Source: Prorocentrum cordatum (taxonomy: Eukaryota; Sar; Dinophyceae; Prorocentrales; Prorocentraceae). From it: a stretch of 40,000 nucleotides of DNA. Each line of letters starts with the position of its first letter. Positions within the stretch are counted from its first letter, which is position 1. Below the pieces are notes generated by a model. It made no database searches and was not told the DNA's origin. It worked only from the letters and a program-made list of their open reading frames with translations. This document shows, piece after piece, positions 20,051 to 29,814 of this stretch. The position numbers and the translations under genes are program-made. The stretch is taken from positions 288,595 through 328,594 of the forward strand of contig CAUYUJ010014621.1 in NCBI GenBank assembly GCA_963575745.1, written 5' to 3'.

Positions 20051-20337
20051 CATAGATGCAGACGCGGGCTGCGCGTGGTCTGCAGCGTCCCTGCCGTGGC
20101 CCGCAGCAGAGCAGAGACCACTACGCGCGCGCCTGCATCCCCAACCTGGATGCCACGCGGGACAAGCCGCTGAGGGCAATGGATCCCAAGACTGGCAGGC
20201 CGTTCGGGGGTGCAGGCGGACCCACTGCAGAGCCCCATGACATGACTGCATATAGCGAGGCTGACTGCAGCGACAGCGCGGTCAGCGGGCCCCACCAGCA
20301 CGGCAGCAGTGGTGAGGATGGCCCCACCGAAGGCGGC

Positions 20338-20585
20338 GCAGTGGCTGGCGTGTCGACTGAGGTGCCCGTGGGCCCCCCGAGCGCCGCGGGCCTTCGGGCC
20401 GCCGTCGGCGCGAGGCTTGGAGAACGCGCCGTTGCTGGAGGGGCAGCGCGGGCGGGTCCGCAGTCGACAGGGCGCGGTGTGTTGGGCTGGGCGGGGCGGG
20501 GGGCAGCTCTCTGAGCACCCTATACCCCGCCCCCGAGCCAGGGGCAGCCACGCGACCGCTCCCGGGCGAGACGCCAGGCTCGGAC
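20338..20585 (+). repeat. ~250-bp direct repeat, first copy
   Basis: Strongly similar to 21082-21331, both ending in CCGAGCCAGGGGCAGCCACG then CGACCGCTCC and CCAGGCTCGGAC. It directly follows LINE-1 and could be part of its 3' region. Confidence 0.75.
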
Positions 20586-20625
20586 GACGGAGACGGACAG
20601 CTACTAGTCTGCACAGTTCTTGGCT

Positions 20626-20703
20626 CAGGTGGCCAGAGGTGTGCATTCCTCTGGACTGAGTCCCCAGGTGGCCAGGAACGTGCTTTCCCCTGGGCTGGGT
20701 GAG
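20626..20703 (+). repeat. 39-bp unit in two tandem copies
   Basis: CAGGTGGCCAG starts at 20626 and 20665; each unit ends in CTGGRCTGRGT. Confidence 0.7.
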
Positions 20704-20782
20704 CGGCCCACGCAGGGCATCCGCGGGCGTGGCGTCGGCGAGCCGCAGGAGATGGACGGCGTGGCGGGTGCCGCGGTCGCTG

Positions 20783-20900
20783 CTGCGACACGTGGAGGCG
20801 TGGGTGTTGCGGGTCGAACCGCGCGGAAGATCGGACCAACCTCGCGCGAACCGCTGATCCCAAAGCGGCTCTCGCCAAGGCCCCATGCCGCCACGGAGCA
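20783..20900 (+). repeat. Dispersed GC-rich repeat D2, first copy
   Basis: Shares CGTGGAGGCG, GCGGGTCGA-CCGCGCGG, CGAGCC/CGAACC, CTGATCCC, GCGGCTCTCGCCAA with the blocks at 21800-21825 and 21987-22080. Confidence 0.5.
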
Positions 20901-21081
20901 GGAGGCGGCAGCGGTTTGAACGCAAGTCCCAGCCTCCAGGAGCATCCAAGGGGTGAGTAGCGCGAGGGGTTGGGCTGAGTCGCCGAACGTTTTGCCGGCG
21001 CCTGCCCACTGGTGCACCCGCGCGGTAAACGGCGAGAGGGGCAGCGTAGCGTCGCCAAATTTTGTTGGGGCTGTGGCTGGT

Positions 21082-21331
21082 GCAGTGGTTGGCTTGTCGG
21101 CTGCGGCGCCCGTGGGTCCTCCGAGTGCCGCGGGCATTCGGGCCCCGTCGGCGCGAGGCTGGGGGGGCGTGTCGTTGCTGGTGGGGCAACGCGGGCGGGT
21201 CCGCATTCGGCTGGAGGGGCGGCGTGTTGGGCTGGGCGGGGCAGGGCGCAGCTCTTGGAGCGCCCTGCAGCCCCGCCCCCGAGCCAGGGGCAGCCACGCG
21301 ACCGCTCCATGGTGCGAAGCCAGGCTCGGAC
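21082..21331 (+). repeat. ~250-bp direct repeat, second copy
   Basis: Second copy of 20338-20585, about 85% identical by eye, 744 bp downstream. Confidence 0.75.
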
Positions 21332-21835
21332 TATTAATATGCCGGGCGTGGTCTTACAAGCCCGGCTGCTCGATGTTTTCTTTGATTATTTCCCCCTCCT
21401 CCTCTCCTCTTTTTTTGTCTGCCTCGCCTCCGTCCGCCTCCGCCCCCCCTTGTTCCCGCCTCCGCCTCCGCTTCCAGATGCGCGGGGGCGAGCAGCTGCC
21501 TGGGAGCTGCGCCCGACCCCCGCAGGCCTCGCCCCCATGGGGCTCCGGATGACCCACGCGGGGGGGGCCGCGAGCAGTCCAGAGCCTCCCTGGGGCCCCT
21601 CCCTCACTGGCCCTTGCGGGGTTCGGAACCCTTCGGCGAAACAGCGCGCGAAGACACCCTTAGGAATTGAGCCATGGAGCCCCAGACCGTGAGAGCGGGC
21701 TCTTTCCGTTCCATGAGAAGTCCCTTGTATCTTCCAACCCTCCTCGGTTCCGTGTTCTTTTTGGGCGGGGCGCCGCGTGCCGCGGGGCCTGATGGCGGTG
21801 CCGCGCGACGTGGAGGCGAGGGTGAATCGCTAGTG

Positions 21836-22262
21836 CGGCTTAGCGCTGGGCCCCTGCCCCCACCGTCGCCGCGTCTGCCGCCGGCACCAACGCCAAGGTG
21901 CGAGGCTGGCAGGATGCCGGCGGCGGCAGCTGCGCGCGCGGCCAGCGTGGCGCACGGCGGTGGCAGCCCGGCGCTAAAGCGGACGGCGGGGGCTGCGGGT
22001 CGATCCGCGCGGGAGACCGGCCTGGTTTCGTGCGAGCCTCTGATCCCAGAGCGGCTCTCGCCAATGCCCCCGCCGCCCCGCAGCCTCAGCGGGCCGCAGT
22101 CGCTAGACTGCATCGCTGGGGCGGATGACAGAGCCGCGCGACGCGGATGCTGCATGCGCGGCCCAGCGCTGGGCACCCGCCGCCACCGACGCCGCCTCAG
22201 CCGTTGGCATCAGCGCATGCGTGCGAGGCTAGCAGGATGCTGGCAGCGGCAGCGGTGCGCGC
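21836..22262 (+). repeat. Duplicated GC-rich block, two copies about 324 bp apart
   Basis: About 110 bp starting GCNYAGCGCTGGGC at 21838 recurs at 22162. Both copies run to GTGCGAGGCTRGCAGGATGC and a GCGGCAG-rich tail. Between them lies the second D2 block (21987-22080). Confidence 0.6.
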
Positions 22263-22532
22263 GGCAGCTGAGCGGTCTCGCGGCCTCCCACGGCAGGCGC
22301 GCCTCGCGATGCTGCGGCAGCGGATCGAGGAGCGCGAGGCCAGCCGCGGCACGGCCGCAGGCGCAGTGCGCTGCGTGGCGCTCCTGCGGCAGGATAGGCC
22401 GAAGCCTCGGCCTGCGGCGCGCTTCGCCAGCTGCAGCCGCAGGCTCACGGTGGCGGTGGCCAAGCGGCAGCCCAGGGAGCCGCTGCCGCGCGGGCCGCCC
22501 AGGCCAACCGCCACGGAGAGGAGGCTTGCGCG

Positions 22533-23051
22533 ATGGGCGGGCGCACTGGTGGCTGGAGACCACCCTCACCGAGGAGCAGCTGGCGGTCGACTGGAGGCGT
22601 GCCGTACGTCGAGGCCGTGCTGGGCCAGCCGCGGCGGCGCGCGCTCGCGGGCGTCATGGGGCGCACCGCGGCGCAGCTGGCCCGCGACATGTGCGACAGG
22701 GCCTGGGCGCGTGGCGGGGTCAACCGCAGGACGTTCAGGCGATGCCGCAGCGGCTTCTCGTTCTCCCAGGCGTGGATGGCCGACTCCATGCGGAGATGCG
22801 AGACGGTGGCCCTGCGCCAGTTGCTGGCCGACCCAGGGCGTCCTCCTGGCGCACCAAGGATTGGCTGGGCGCCTGGCGAGCGCAGGAGGGCACAGGCGCA
22901 GGGCGCGGGTGCGGCCGCCGCAGGCGCGGTGCCCAGCAACCAGCGCGACGGACACCCCGCGGGGGAGGCGGCCGCTGGCCAGCCTGGCGCCGCTGGCGCG
23001 GCAGCGCTGCCGCCCGTGGGCGCTGCTGGGCCTAGCAGCGACGAGGAGTAG
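22533..23051 (+). CDS. Weak hypothetical ORF
   Basis: A 172-residue frame from ATG 22533 to TAG 23049. The middle looks more protein-like than its surroundings (AQLARDMCDRAWARGG, then RRTFRRCRSGFSFSQAWM, then SMRRCETVALRQLLADPG). The rest is Ala/Gly/Pro-rich. No family was recognised. Competing frames of similar length exist because GC is very high, and the region lies among duplicated blocks after LINE-1. It may be a fragment of an element ORF, or noise. Confidence 0.25.
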   Translation: MGGRTGGWRPPSPRSSWRSTGGVPYVEAVLGQPRRRALAGVMGRTAAQLARDMCDRAWARGGVNRRTFRRCRSGFSFSQAWMADSMRRCETVALRQLLADPGRPPGAPRIGWAPGERRRAQAQGAGAAAAGAVPSNQRDGHPAGEAAAGQPGAAGAAALPPVGAAGPSSDEE

Positions 23052-23316
23052 GCTGGGCCCGCCTCGCGATCCTCCCCGCTGCCACCGCCGAGCCCCTCGC
23101 CCCCGCTCAGCGGCGAGGAGGGCTAGGCGGAGGCATCCGCAGCTGCGGTGCGGCCCACCAGCGGCCGAGGGGCGGCGGCGGTGTGGCGCGGCCCACCCGA
23201 GGTCGCGGCGCACGCGGCGGAACGGCGTGGCGCCGTTCGGCTTCTTCATCGTCTTCGTCAGAGGGCTTGCGGGGCGCGGCTCGATTGACGGGCTGCGCTT
23301 CCACGCCCTTGATCTC

Positions 23317-23393
23317 CTGATCTCCTCCTCCTCCTCCTCCTTCTCCTCCTTCTCCTTCTTCTCCTCCTCCTCCTTCTCCTCCTCCTCGAGGAT
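23317..23393. repeat. CTC/CTT microsatellite
   Basis: A pyrimidine-only run of TCC and TTC units. Confidence 0.9.
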
Positions 23394-23399
23394 AAATCC

Positions 23400-23544
23400 G
23401 TTCCAGAGCGTTCGCGAACGCTCTCAGAGTGCTCTGGACACTCTGTGGAGGCCGCAGTGCCCGATACATCCTCCAGAGCCGGCGGATCCCAGAGATTCTC
23501 GATTCATCCTCACCCGAATTTGTCCTCGTCCTGGCTTCGTCTTA
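23400..23544 (+). repeat. Dispersed repeat D1, copy b
   Basis: Second copy of 2226-2347. It begins with a perfect 20-bp palindrome, AGAGCGTTCGCGAACGCTCT at 23405-23424. Confidence 0.6.
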
Positions 23545-24258
23545 CACGCGGCAGGTCCGTGCCGTGTTGACGCGGTGGCGACCCCAGCGCGAGCGTGTAA
23601 GGTTGAGCATGCCGCCAGAAACCCCGAGTCGGCCGAGCTCGAACGATCTACGCGATCGGGAAGCCCCACGACCGCTCCGGGTTTGGACGACCAGCGCGGC
23701 GTCGGGAACCAGCGCCGAAGTCGTCACGACGCAAACTTGCCGTATCCCCAGACCCCCTCGCGTGGTGAAAAAAGTCACGACGAGCGTTTTTTCGCTATTT
23801 TTTGGACTCTGGGGAGGAACCCTTCCTGGGCCTCGGGGCAGTCAAGAAACGACTCAGGATGAAAAACCAGTCCTGGGGAGTGGGTCCAGCCCACATCGCA
23901 GAACAATGATTTCAGTCGGAAAAACCATGGGAGGGGCCCCGATTATCCTGGAGAGTTTCGTTCTGGATTTCGAGGTGAATTTCGTGCAGTTTTTTGCCCA
24001 GGAATGAAGACCAACAGAAAATCTACGCGAAATTCACGTCGTTTTTCACTCGCTGTTTCGGGTTTTGCATTGGCAGAAATCCACGCAAAAATCAGCTGCA
24101 GCACGTCTGCAAGGTCGGTGCAGTGGAACGTTGTGAAAAAGTCACGACGTCGGGGGTTTGGGTCCGTTTGCTGCCGACCCGGTTCCTGACCCCCGAAGGT
24201 CCCCAGAGGCCTCCAGAGGCTTCTGGTCTGGGCTTCTTAGATGGGGTCCGAGTTGATA
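23545..24258. other. No gene recognised
   Basis: Mixed sequence. A short CCCCAGAGGCC/TCCAGAGGCTT pair near 24201 has the 11-bp repeat character. GAATTTCGTG near 23970 and GCGAAATTCACG near 24028 form a small inverted pair. Confidence 0.4.
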
Positions 24259-24395
24259 GGGTCGGAGGATCGCGCCACATCGCCGATGCATCGACGCTGG
24301 AGCTCGATGTGAAGCCCGATTTTCCCCACGCCGACGTCGCTGATGCGTCGCCGACGTCGCCGATGCATTGCCGATACGGCGCGATCCTTCGACCC
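24259..24395. mobile_element. Small element with ~36-bp imperfect terminal inverted repeats
   Basis: GGGTCGGAGGATCGCGCC at 24259 continues to ATCGCCGATGCATCG. Read inward from 24395, the other end gives GGGTCGAAGGATCGCGCC and ATCGGCAATGCATCG. The 137-bp unit has a CGCCGACGTCG-rich middle. No ORF and no obvious target duplication. Confidence 0.6.
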
Positions 24396-24537
24396 AGGCG
24401 GCCCAGGGGGGCGCCAGTCTCGTCTGGCCGTCGGGCAGGGCGCCTAGAGTTCGGGCCTCGGGTGGCTCGGCTTCCTCGGGCTCCGGGCTATCAGGAAGCC
24501 AGGTGCACGGCGTGGCCAGCGTGGGCGAGAGCTGGAC

Positions 24538-24582
24538 CAGGAGGAGGAGGAGGAGGAGGAGGAGGAGGAGGAGGAGGAGGAG
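24538..24582. repeat. (GGA)n microsatellite
   Basis: About 45 bp of AGGAGG. Confidence 0.95.
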
Positions 24583-24853
24583 CCTCTCCAGCGTTCGTCC
24601 TCGTGCGGTCATGCACGATGGTGCCCCAGACACGTGCCCAGCAGGTGGGGCCTCCAGATGTTTCACACCTGCATCCAGCCATGTATCGTGTATATTCCCA
24701 GCTTCGAGGATAGGCCCACCATCCAAATGTGTTGCAATTCAACCTCCGCTCCATCTTGCTCACGAACATGTCAGTACATCTGCGGCCGGTTCTGGTGAGT
24801 TGGTCCGCAGTTGTCACGGAGCGTTTGTCGCATCCTTTGATGGCCGATCGGAG

Positions 24854-24959
24854 TCATGGAGAGGGTGACGGAGGCCAGTATTACTACAACGCGACTCTCG
24901 GCGTGAGCACGTGGGACAATCCTGTGGAAGAGTGGCAGCAGGACGCTTTGAACAGCTGA
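24854..24959 (+). CDS. Candidate terminal exon, second half of a WW domain
   Basis: From 24854 the frame reads (D)HGEGDGGQYYYN, then ATLGVSTWDNPVEEWQQ, and ends ALNS-TGA (24957-24959). GQYYYN-x4-GVSTWDNP is a textbook WW-domain strand 2 to the final Trp and Pro; WW domains bind proline-rich partner peptides. The first Trp is missing here because the frame upstream of the AG at 24852-24853 gives no match at the right distance. Exon 842-1055 ends in exactly that missing part (PASW plus GA) in a compatible phase. Joined, the spacing between the first Trp and the Tyr cluster is one residue shorter than in CEP164. A different upstream exon outside the pair is possible. Confidence 0.5.
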
Positions 24960-25569
24960 TTATTGGGTGTTGGTTTGTCGGTGCCTCTGAGTATCTCCTT
25001 TGATTCATTAGAGGCATTGGGCAGAAGTCGGTGTTTAACCTTAGGGGTTGCAGGGTGGAAATCTTTCGACTGCGTCCCTCCAGACATAATTTAAATGATG
25101 TGAAGGAGGAGCAGTCGTAGGAGGAGGAGGAGGAGGAGGAGGAGGCCTCTTCCAGGTTCAGCTTTGAGCTTCCCAGGTCCCAGCAGCTTCGCCGTGATCA
25201 GCGGATCCCGCATCAAGTGACGAACTTGGCATGTGCATCACATGACGTACCCTAGCATTTCTCCATACGAGGAGCGCATCATGTCTTCGTCCTCATCGCA
25301 GTCCTCGTCCTCATCGCAGTCCTTCTCTTCGGCCAGGGGAATGTTGTTTAGGCATCTGGACGGCCTGGGTTTTCCTCGTCGTCATCGTCGTCCTCCTCCT
25401 CGTCCTCCTCCACCTCATCGTCCTCCTTCTCCTCCTCCTGCTCCTCCTACCCCCTCCTCCAGGGAAACGATTTCTGGTCATCTGGAAGGCTTGAAGAACT
25501 AACGGAATCGGCTGCCAATGATGTTATGTGTGCGGGTCCGATGGGCACCTCTGTGAGCCACCTATCTGC
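24960..25569. other. Possible 3' UTR, then low-complexity DNA
   Basis: Sequence after the WW stop is less GC-rich up to about 25100 and could be 3' UTR. A GGA run lies at 25112-25142, a repeated TCCTCATCGCAGTCC at 25286-25322, and CCTCCT/CGTCGT tracts at 25376-25450. No gene was seen. Confidence 0.4.
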
Positions 25570-25810
25570 GGTGACAGTTGCGAAGCTGGCAGCCCACCAG
25601 AGAGAGCAAGGTCTAGTCTGGATATGCGTGCCACTCCTTCTCCTCCCAGGAGCGCACGAAAGCGGCGACAGTTGCGCAGCTGGCAGCTCCGGGAGCACCG
25701 AGGTCTCGTGTGGGTCTGCGTGGCATTCCTCGCTGACTTCCCATGAGCGCACGAAGGGTGGCGACAGCTGCGCCGCAGTTGGCAGTGCTCGGGGAGCAAC
25801 ACCATCCCAG
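25570..25810 (+). repeat. ~95-bp tandem repeat, 2.5 copies
   Basis: GGYGACAGYTGCG begins units at 25570, 25664 and 25760. Units share CAGCTGGCAG, GCGTGGCA and AGCGCACGAA. Confidence 0.7.
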
Positions 25811-25933
25811 GGGGGCCGGCATCCGCCCCCCCCCGCCCCCCGCGCCATCCTCTGCATACATATATATATATATATACATACATACATGCATGCGCACACA
25901 CTCGTTTATAAATCATCATCAGTTTTCAAAACC

Positions 25934-27250
25934 CCCTTGCCACAAGTGGGACGAAGTACACACGCGCGCGTCGTTGCGCGCGCATGCCGAAATCCTTCAA
26001 AAGCCTTTGTTGTCGTAAAGATTTCAAAACCGAGTGTCCAAAGCACATATAACAACAAATTGTTTCGCAACGCGGATTTTCTAAACAAACTTGCGCGCTT
26101 TTGCGGGTGCTTGAGACAACCATAGGTTTTTGTTAACATCTTTCATAACATGCTACCAAACGGGCTTCGCGCGCGCATGTCGAAATCGTTCGAACGCCCT
26201 TGCGCGCGTGCCGTCGCGAGAATCCCTTCTGCAAAACATGGGACGAAGTGCACGCGCGCGCGTCGTCGCGCGCGCATGCTGAAATTCGTCAAAGAACTGT
26301 CGGTGTCGTGATGTCAAAACCGAGTGTCCAAAACACGTATAAGAACACACGGCTCTGCAACAACAGTTTTCTAAAAAGCGTGCGCTCGCGCTGTTGCGAA
26401 CGTTTCAGAAAACCATCGGTTTCTCAACATTTTCATGTAATTATGTCAAACAGGCCTTTGGCGCCGCATGCCGACATCATTCGCACGCCATTGCGCGCGT
26501 GCTTGGGGGGGCACGATCCGTGTCAAAGAATACCATGCGGGCCACTCTCGCGCGTCGGCCGCGCGCGCATGGCGATCTCCTTTCCGGCACCTTCATCTCC
26601 GATGCGAGGACGCCGTGATCGTCGTCGGCGTGATCAGCATCGGAGCCCGCACTGGCCGCGCCGTCGTCGTTGTCAACATCGCCACCAACATCGCTACTAT
26701 AATTATCGTGTCTACCGTTGTCGGCGTTGCCATGATACTGCGCCCGCCCGCCCAAGTCGCCGACTCGTACTGAAGTGCCCGCTGGGAAGTGCCGAGCGGT
26801 CAGCGTTACTGCGGCCGCGTCGGTCGCGCCAAACTAGCTGGCCGCTGCGCGCGCGTCCTGGGTTGGCGCGGCCGCAGAGATCGACCAGCCAACGTCAAGC
26901 ACTCATCGCAATCGCCACCGCGTGGGTTTTGCAAACCAAATTGCGGGTGGGTGGGTGGGATGATTTCGTGAGCAGTGGAGGTGGTCAAGCGCGGCGCGGG
27001 GTAGTCAATTGAACTGCGTAGCTTCTACCGCATATATATTGATCCACAAATATTGCACAAAACAGATTGCACAACACATGTTGCACCGCGTCGTCTGCAC
27101 CATGTCGATTGCGCCGCGTATGTTGCACCACCTAGGTTGCCCTATGTAGTTAGCACCACATATATTGCGCAACATCGATTTTCCCTTCTTGAAAGAAATT
27201 CGATTCTACCCCCAGCGCCCCCCCGGGGTTATCTGCCACGCGATTCGATT
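25934..27250 (+). repeat. R1 composite repeat, copy 1 (two A units plus tail)
   Basis: Two head-to-tail A units of about 290 bp (25934-26223, 26224-26515) share ACGCGCGCGCGTCGT, AAAACCGAGTGTCCAAA, GTTTCGCAAC and GCCCTTGCGCGCGT. The tail from 26516 holds CACGATCCGTGTCAAA, ACCATGCGGGCCAC, a CG/GTC-rich part, GCGCCAAACTAGCTGGCCGC and GCGGGTGGGTGGGTGGGATG. It closes with TTGCACCAC-type repeats at 27026-27190. Many CGCGCG runs could form Z-DNA. Frames through it are not genes. Confidence 0.75.
27026..27190 (+). repeat. Degenerate ~15-18-bp TTGCACCAC repeat
   Basis: TTGCACAAC, TTGCACCGC, TTGCGCCGC, TTGCACCAC, TTGCGCAAC recur at short intervals, each followed by ATGT or ATAT-like bases. The end of copy 3 (29310-29390) has the same kind of tail. 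Confidence 0.65.
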
Positions 27251-27344
27251 GGAAATTCATGTATGATCGTGAACCTTCACTCATTATCCTTATGAGTTCG
27301 TACTATCCCAGGCCAGCCGGCCTCGACCCCCCCCTCACCCTTGT

Positions 27345-28400
27345 CAAATAATACCATGCGGTGCATATACGTTGATCTAAGATGAGCCTGTGATGCGAAT
27401 CTTTTTTTCAAATAATGCCATGCGGGCCACGTGCGCGCGCGCACGACGAACTCCTTCAGCAACCTTTGTTCTCGGAGCGATTTCAATATACAACCATCGA
27501 ACGTCCAATGGTTTTTCACCAACGATTTTTTAACTGTGTACCCCCATCGCTTCTGCGGGTTTCCAGGAAACCCAATACTTAATCAATATTCCTGTCCAAG
27601 GAGGCCTTCGCGCGCGCATGTCGAACTTGTTCCAACCCCCTGGCGCACCTGCCAGAGGCACGCTCCTGGTCAAATAATACCATGCGGGGCACCTGCGGTG
27701 CCCACGCGTTGATTTAATATGAGCTTCTGGTGCGAGTCCCTATCGAATAATAGCATGCGGGCCACATGCGCGCGCGCAAGACGAAATTCTTTCAAAGCCT
27801 TTGCTTTCGTCGGCGTCGCCGTCCTCCCTCCTTCCTCGTCATGGCCGTCGTCGTCAATCGTCGTCCTCGTCGTCGTCGTCGTCGTCCGTCGTCGTCGTCG
27901 TCATTATCCTTCCTCCCTCGTCGCCGTCGTCGTCGTCGTCTTCGTCGTCGTCGTCGTCGGCGTCGTCGGCGTCGTCGTCGTCGTCGGCGTCGTCGTCGTT
28001 GTCGTCGGCGTCGTCGGCGTCGTCGTCGTCGTCATCGTCGTCGTCGTCGTCCTCAGCGTCGGCGTCGTCGTCGTCGTCGTTGTCGCTGTCGTCGTCGTCG
28101 TCGTCTTTGTCGTCGTCGTCGAAGCCGTCGGAGTCGTCGTCGGTGTCGTCGTAGTGGTCGTCGTCGTCGTCGTCGCTGTCGTCGTCGGCGTCGGTGTCGC
28201 TGCCAAGTGCCATGTGGTACCTACTGTCACGGTCTTGGGAGGTCTTGCGACCAAGTTGGGGGTCGGAGGGTGGGATGTTTACACGAGCAGTGGAGAGGGC
28301 AGCTTCAAGACAGTTAAAGTGAATTACGCAGCATATGTCACACCTCGTTTATCATCCTTCCTACCCCCCACCGGGATATTTTTTTGGTTGCATTGCAAGT
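27345..28400 (+). repeat. R1 composite repeat, copy 2, with GTC expansion
   Basis: ATACCATGCGG-like motifs at 27353, 27416, 27678 and 27752 show short internal duplications. Between CTTTGCTTTCGTCGGCGTCG and GCCAAGTGCCATG lies about 400 bp of GTC repeats (27812-28200). Tail elements GACCAAGTTGGGGGTCGGAG and CGAGCAGTGGAG match copies 1 and 3. Long Val, Arg, Ser and Asp frames are artefacts of the trinucleotide. Confidence 0.7.
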
Positions 28401-28489
28401 TACATTTGGTTCTGCCCCATCGTCCATCCGAAATATGAACCCACACCATCCCGGTCGAGCCAGTATCCACCCCACCGCCATCCTTTAAA

Positions 28490-29440
28490 ATAATACGGTG
28501 CGCGCGCACAAGTATATCAAACATCATCAGTTTCCAAAAATTCCTTGCAATAGATCGGACGAGGTGCACGCGCGCGCGTCGTCGCGCGCGCATGCGGACA
28601 TGTTTCAAACACTTGAAGTCCCATGAAGATGTCAAATAAAGTGTCAAGACAACATTAAAAACAAATAGTTTCGCAACGCGGGTTTCCAAAACAAGCTTGC
28701 GCGCGCTCTTGCGCATTCTTAAGAAAACCATTGGTTCTTCAACAGGTTCATAAATAACATGCTACCCAACGGGCTTCGCGCGCGCATGTCGAAATCGTTC
28801 GAACGCCCTTGCGCGCGTGATGGGGTGGCACGATCCGTGTCAAAAAATACCATGCGGGCCACTCTCGCGCGTCGGCCGCGCGCGCATGTCGAACTCTTTA
28901 CAAAACCTTCATCACCGACGCGAAGACGCCGTCATCGCCGTCGGCGTGAGCAGCATCGTCGCCGTCACTGGCTGCGTTGCTGTCAGCATCGTCGCCAGCA
29001 TCGCTACTATCATCATCGCGTCTACCGGTCTACCGTCCATGATACCACGCCCGCCCAAGTCACCGACTCGCATTCAGCTGCCCGCTGGGATGCGCCAAGC
29101 GGTCAGCGCCACTGCGTTCGCGTCGGTCGCGCCAAACTAGCTGGCCGCTCCGCGCGCGAGCATGCGCGGGCTAGCGCGGCCGCAGAGATCACCTACCAAC
29201 GTCAAGCACTCATTACAATCGTTTCCGCCTGGGTTTTGTGAACCAAGTTGCGGGTGGGTGGGTGGGATGGTAGCGCGAGCAGTGGAGTCGACAGCTTCAA
29301 GTTCGACAAGGTGACTTGCACCACATAGAGTCCATTACAAATATATGGTTCCACCCACTCTTGCGCAGCATGTGTTGCGCAACGTAGATTCTCCTTTCTA
29401 AAAAATAGATAGGTTCTACCACCGTCCCCCCCCAGACTTC
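28490..29440 (+). repeat. R1 composite repeat, copy 3
   Basis: A single A unit (28540-28825) and the full tail, including GGCACGATCCGTGTCAAAAA, ACCATGCGGGCCACTCTCGC, GCGCCAAACTAGCTGGCCGC, GCGGGTGGGTGGGTGGGATG and a GCGCAAC end. Tail identity to copy 1 is about 80% by eye. The GTC part is short here, unlike copy 2. Confidence 0.75.
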
Positions 29441-29814
29441 CCTGACTCCGGATCTGTCTTCTTTTTTCCAAATTCAATTTTGCGTCGAAAATCCATCAAG
29501 AAATTGAAGAAGTAGGGCGGAGATTCCCGCCTCCAAGAAGCAAGGCTGATATTTTCGCTTTACTGCTTGGAAATTCTATTCGTTGTTGAAGTCACGCGTA
29601 GCACAGCGCCTATTGTTCGGATCCGAACCGTTGGACAGCAAGGCGGATGCATAGCCAAGTTCGCGCGGCGCCTGTTTCGAAGCCGCCCAGAGCACCGCGT
29701 CAGAGCGACGGGGCCGCACGGTCTCCCACTGTCCCCAAGTGCGGAATTGACCAATTTGTCCACGATGCAGAGACATGTTTTCACCTGGTCGTCGTGGCCC
29801 CGCCGGCCGCGCCG
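29441..29814. other. No gene recognised
   Basis: Short frames only. The beginning is AT-rich and the rest is of ordinary composition. Confidence 0.4.

Larger units (their letters stand above)
14157..20250 (+). mobile_element. LINE-1: decayed non-LTR retrotransposon with RNase H
   Basis: About 6.1 kb with the domain order of a complete non-LTR element: ORF1 (zinc motif, coiled coil), APE-type endonuclease, reverse transcriptase, CCHC-like zinc knuckle, RNase H. The 5' end is set by the relict spliced leader. The 3' end is not sharply defined and was placed after the last protein-like sequence, near 20250. At least six frameshifts and in-frame TGA codons at 15236, 15925, 17297 and 17983 inactivate it. 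Endonuclease plus RNase H is typical of I-type LINEs, but the protein sequence looks like a lineage of its own, common in dinoflagellate genomes. Confidence 0.85.
1056..24853 (+). other. Putative 23.8-kb intron filled with repeats
   Basis: If the exons at 842-1055 and 24854-24959 are one gene, everything between them is intron: donor GTAAAT after TGGGA at 1055, acceptor GATCGGAG before TCATGG at 24854. Joining gives codon GA+T (Asp) and keeps the WW reading frame. The interval holds LINE-1, several MITEs and most of the simple repeats of this window. Only cDNA can settle it. Confidence 0.33.

Noticed and set aside
27719-28438. Val-, Arg- or Asp-rich frames
   Set aside because: Encoded by the GTC expansion inside R1; composition only.
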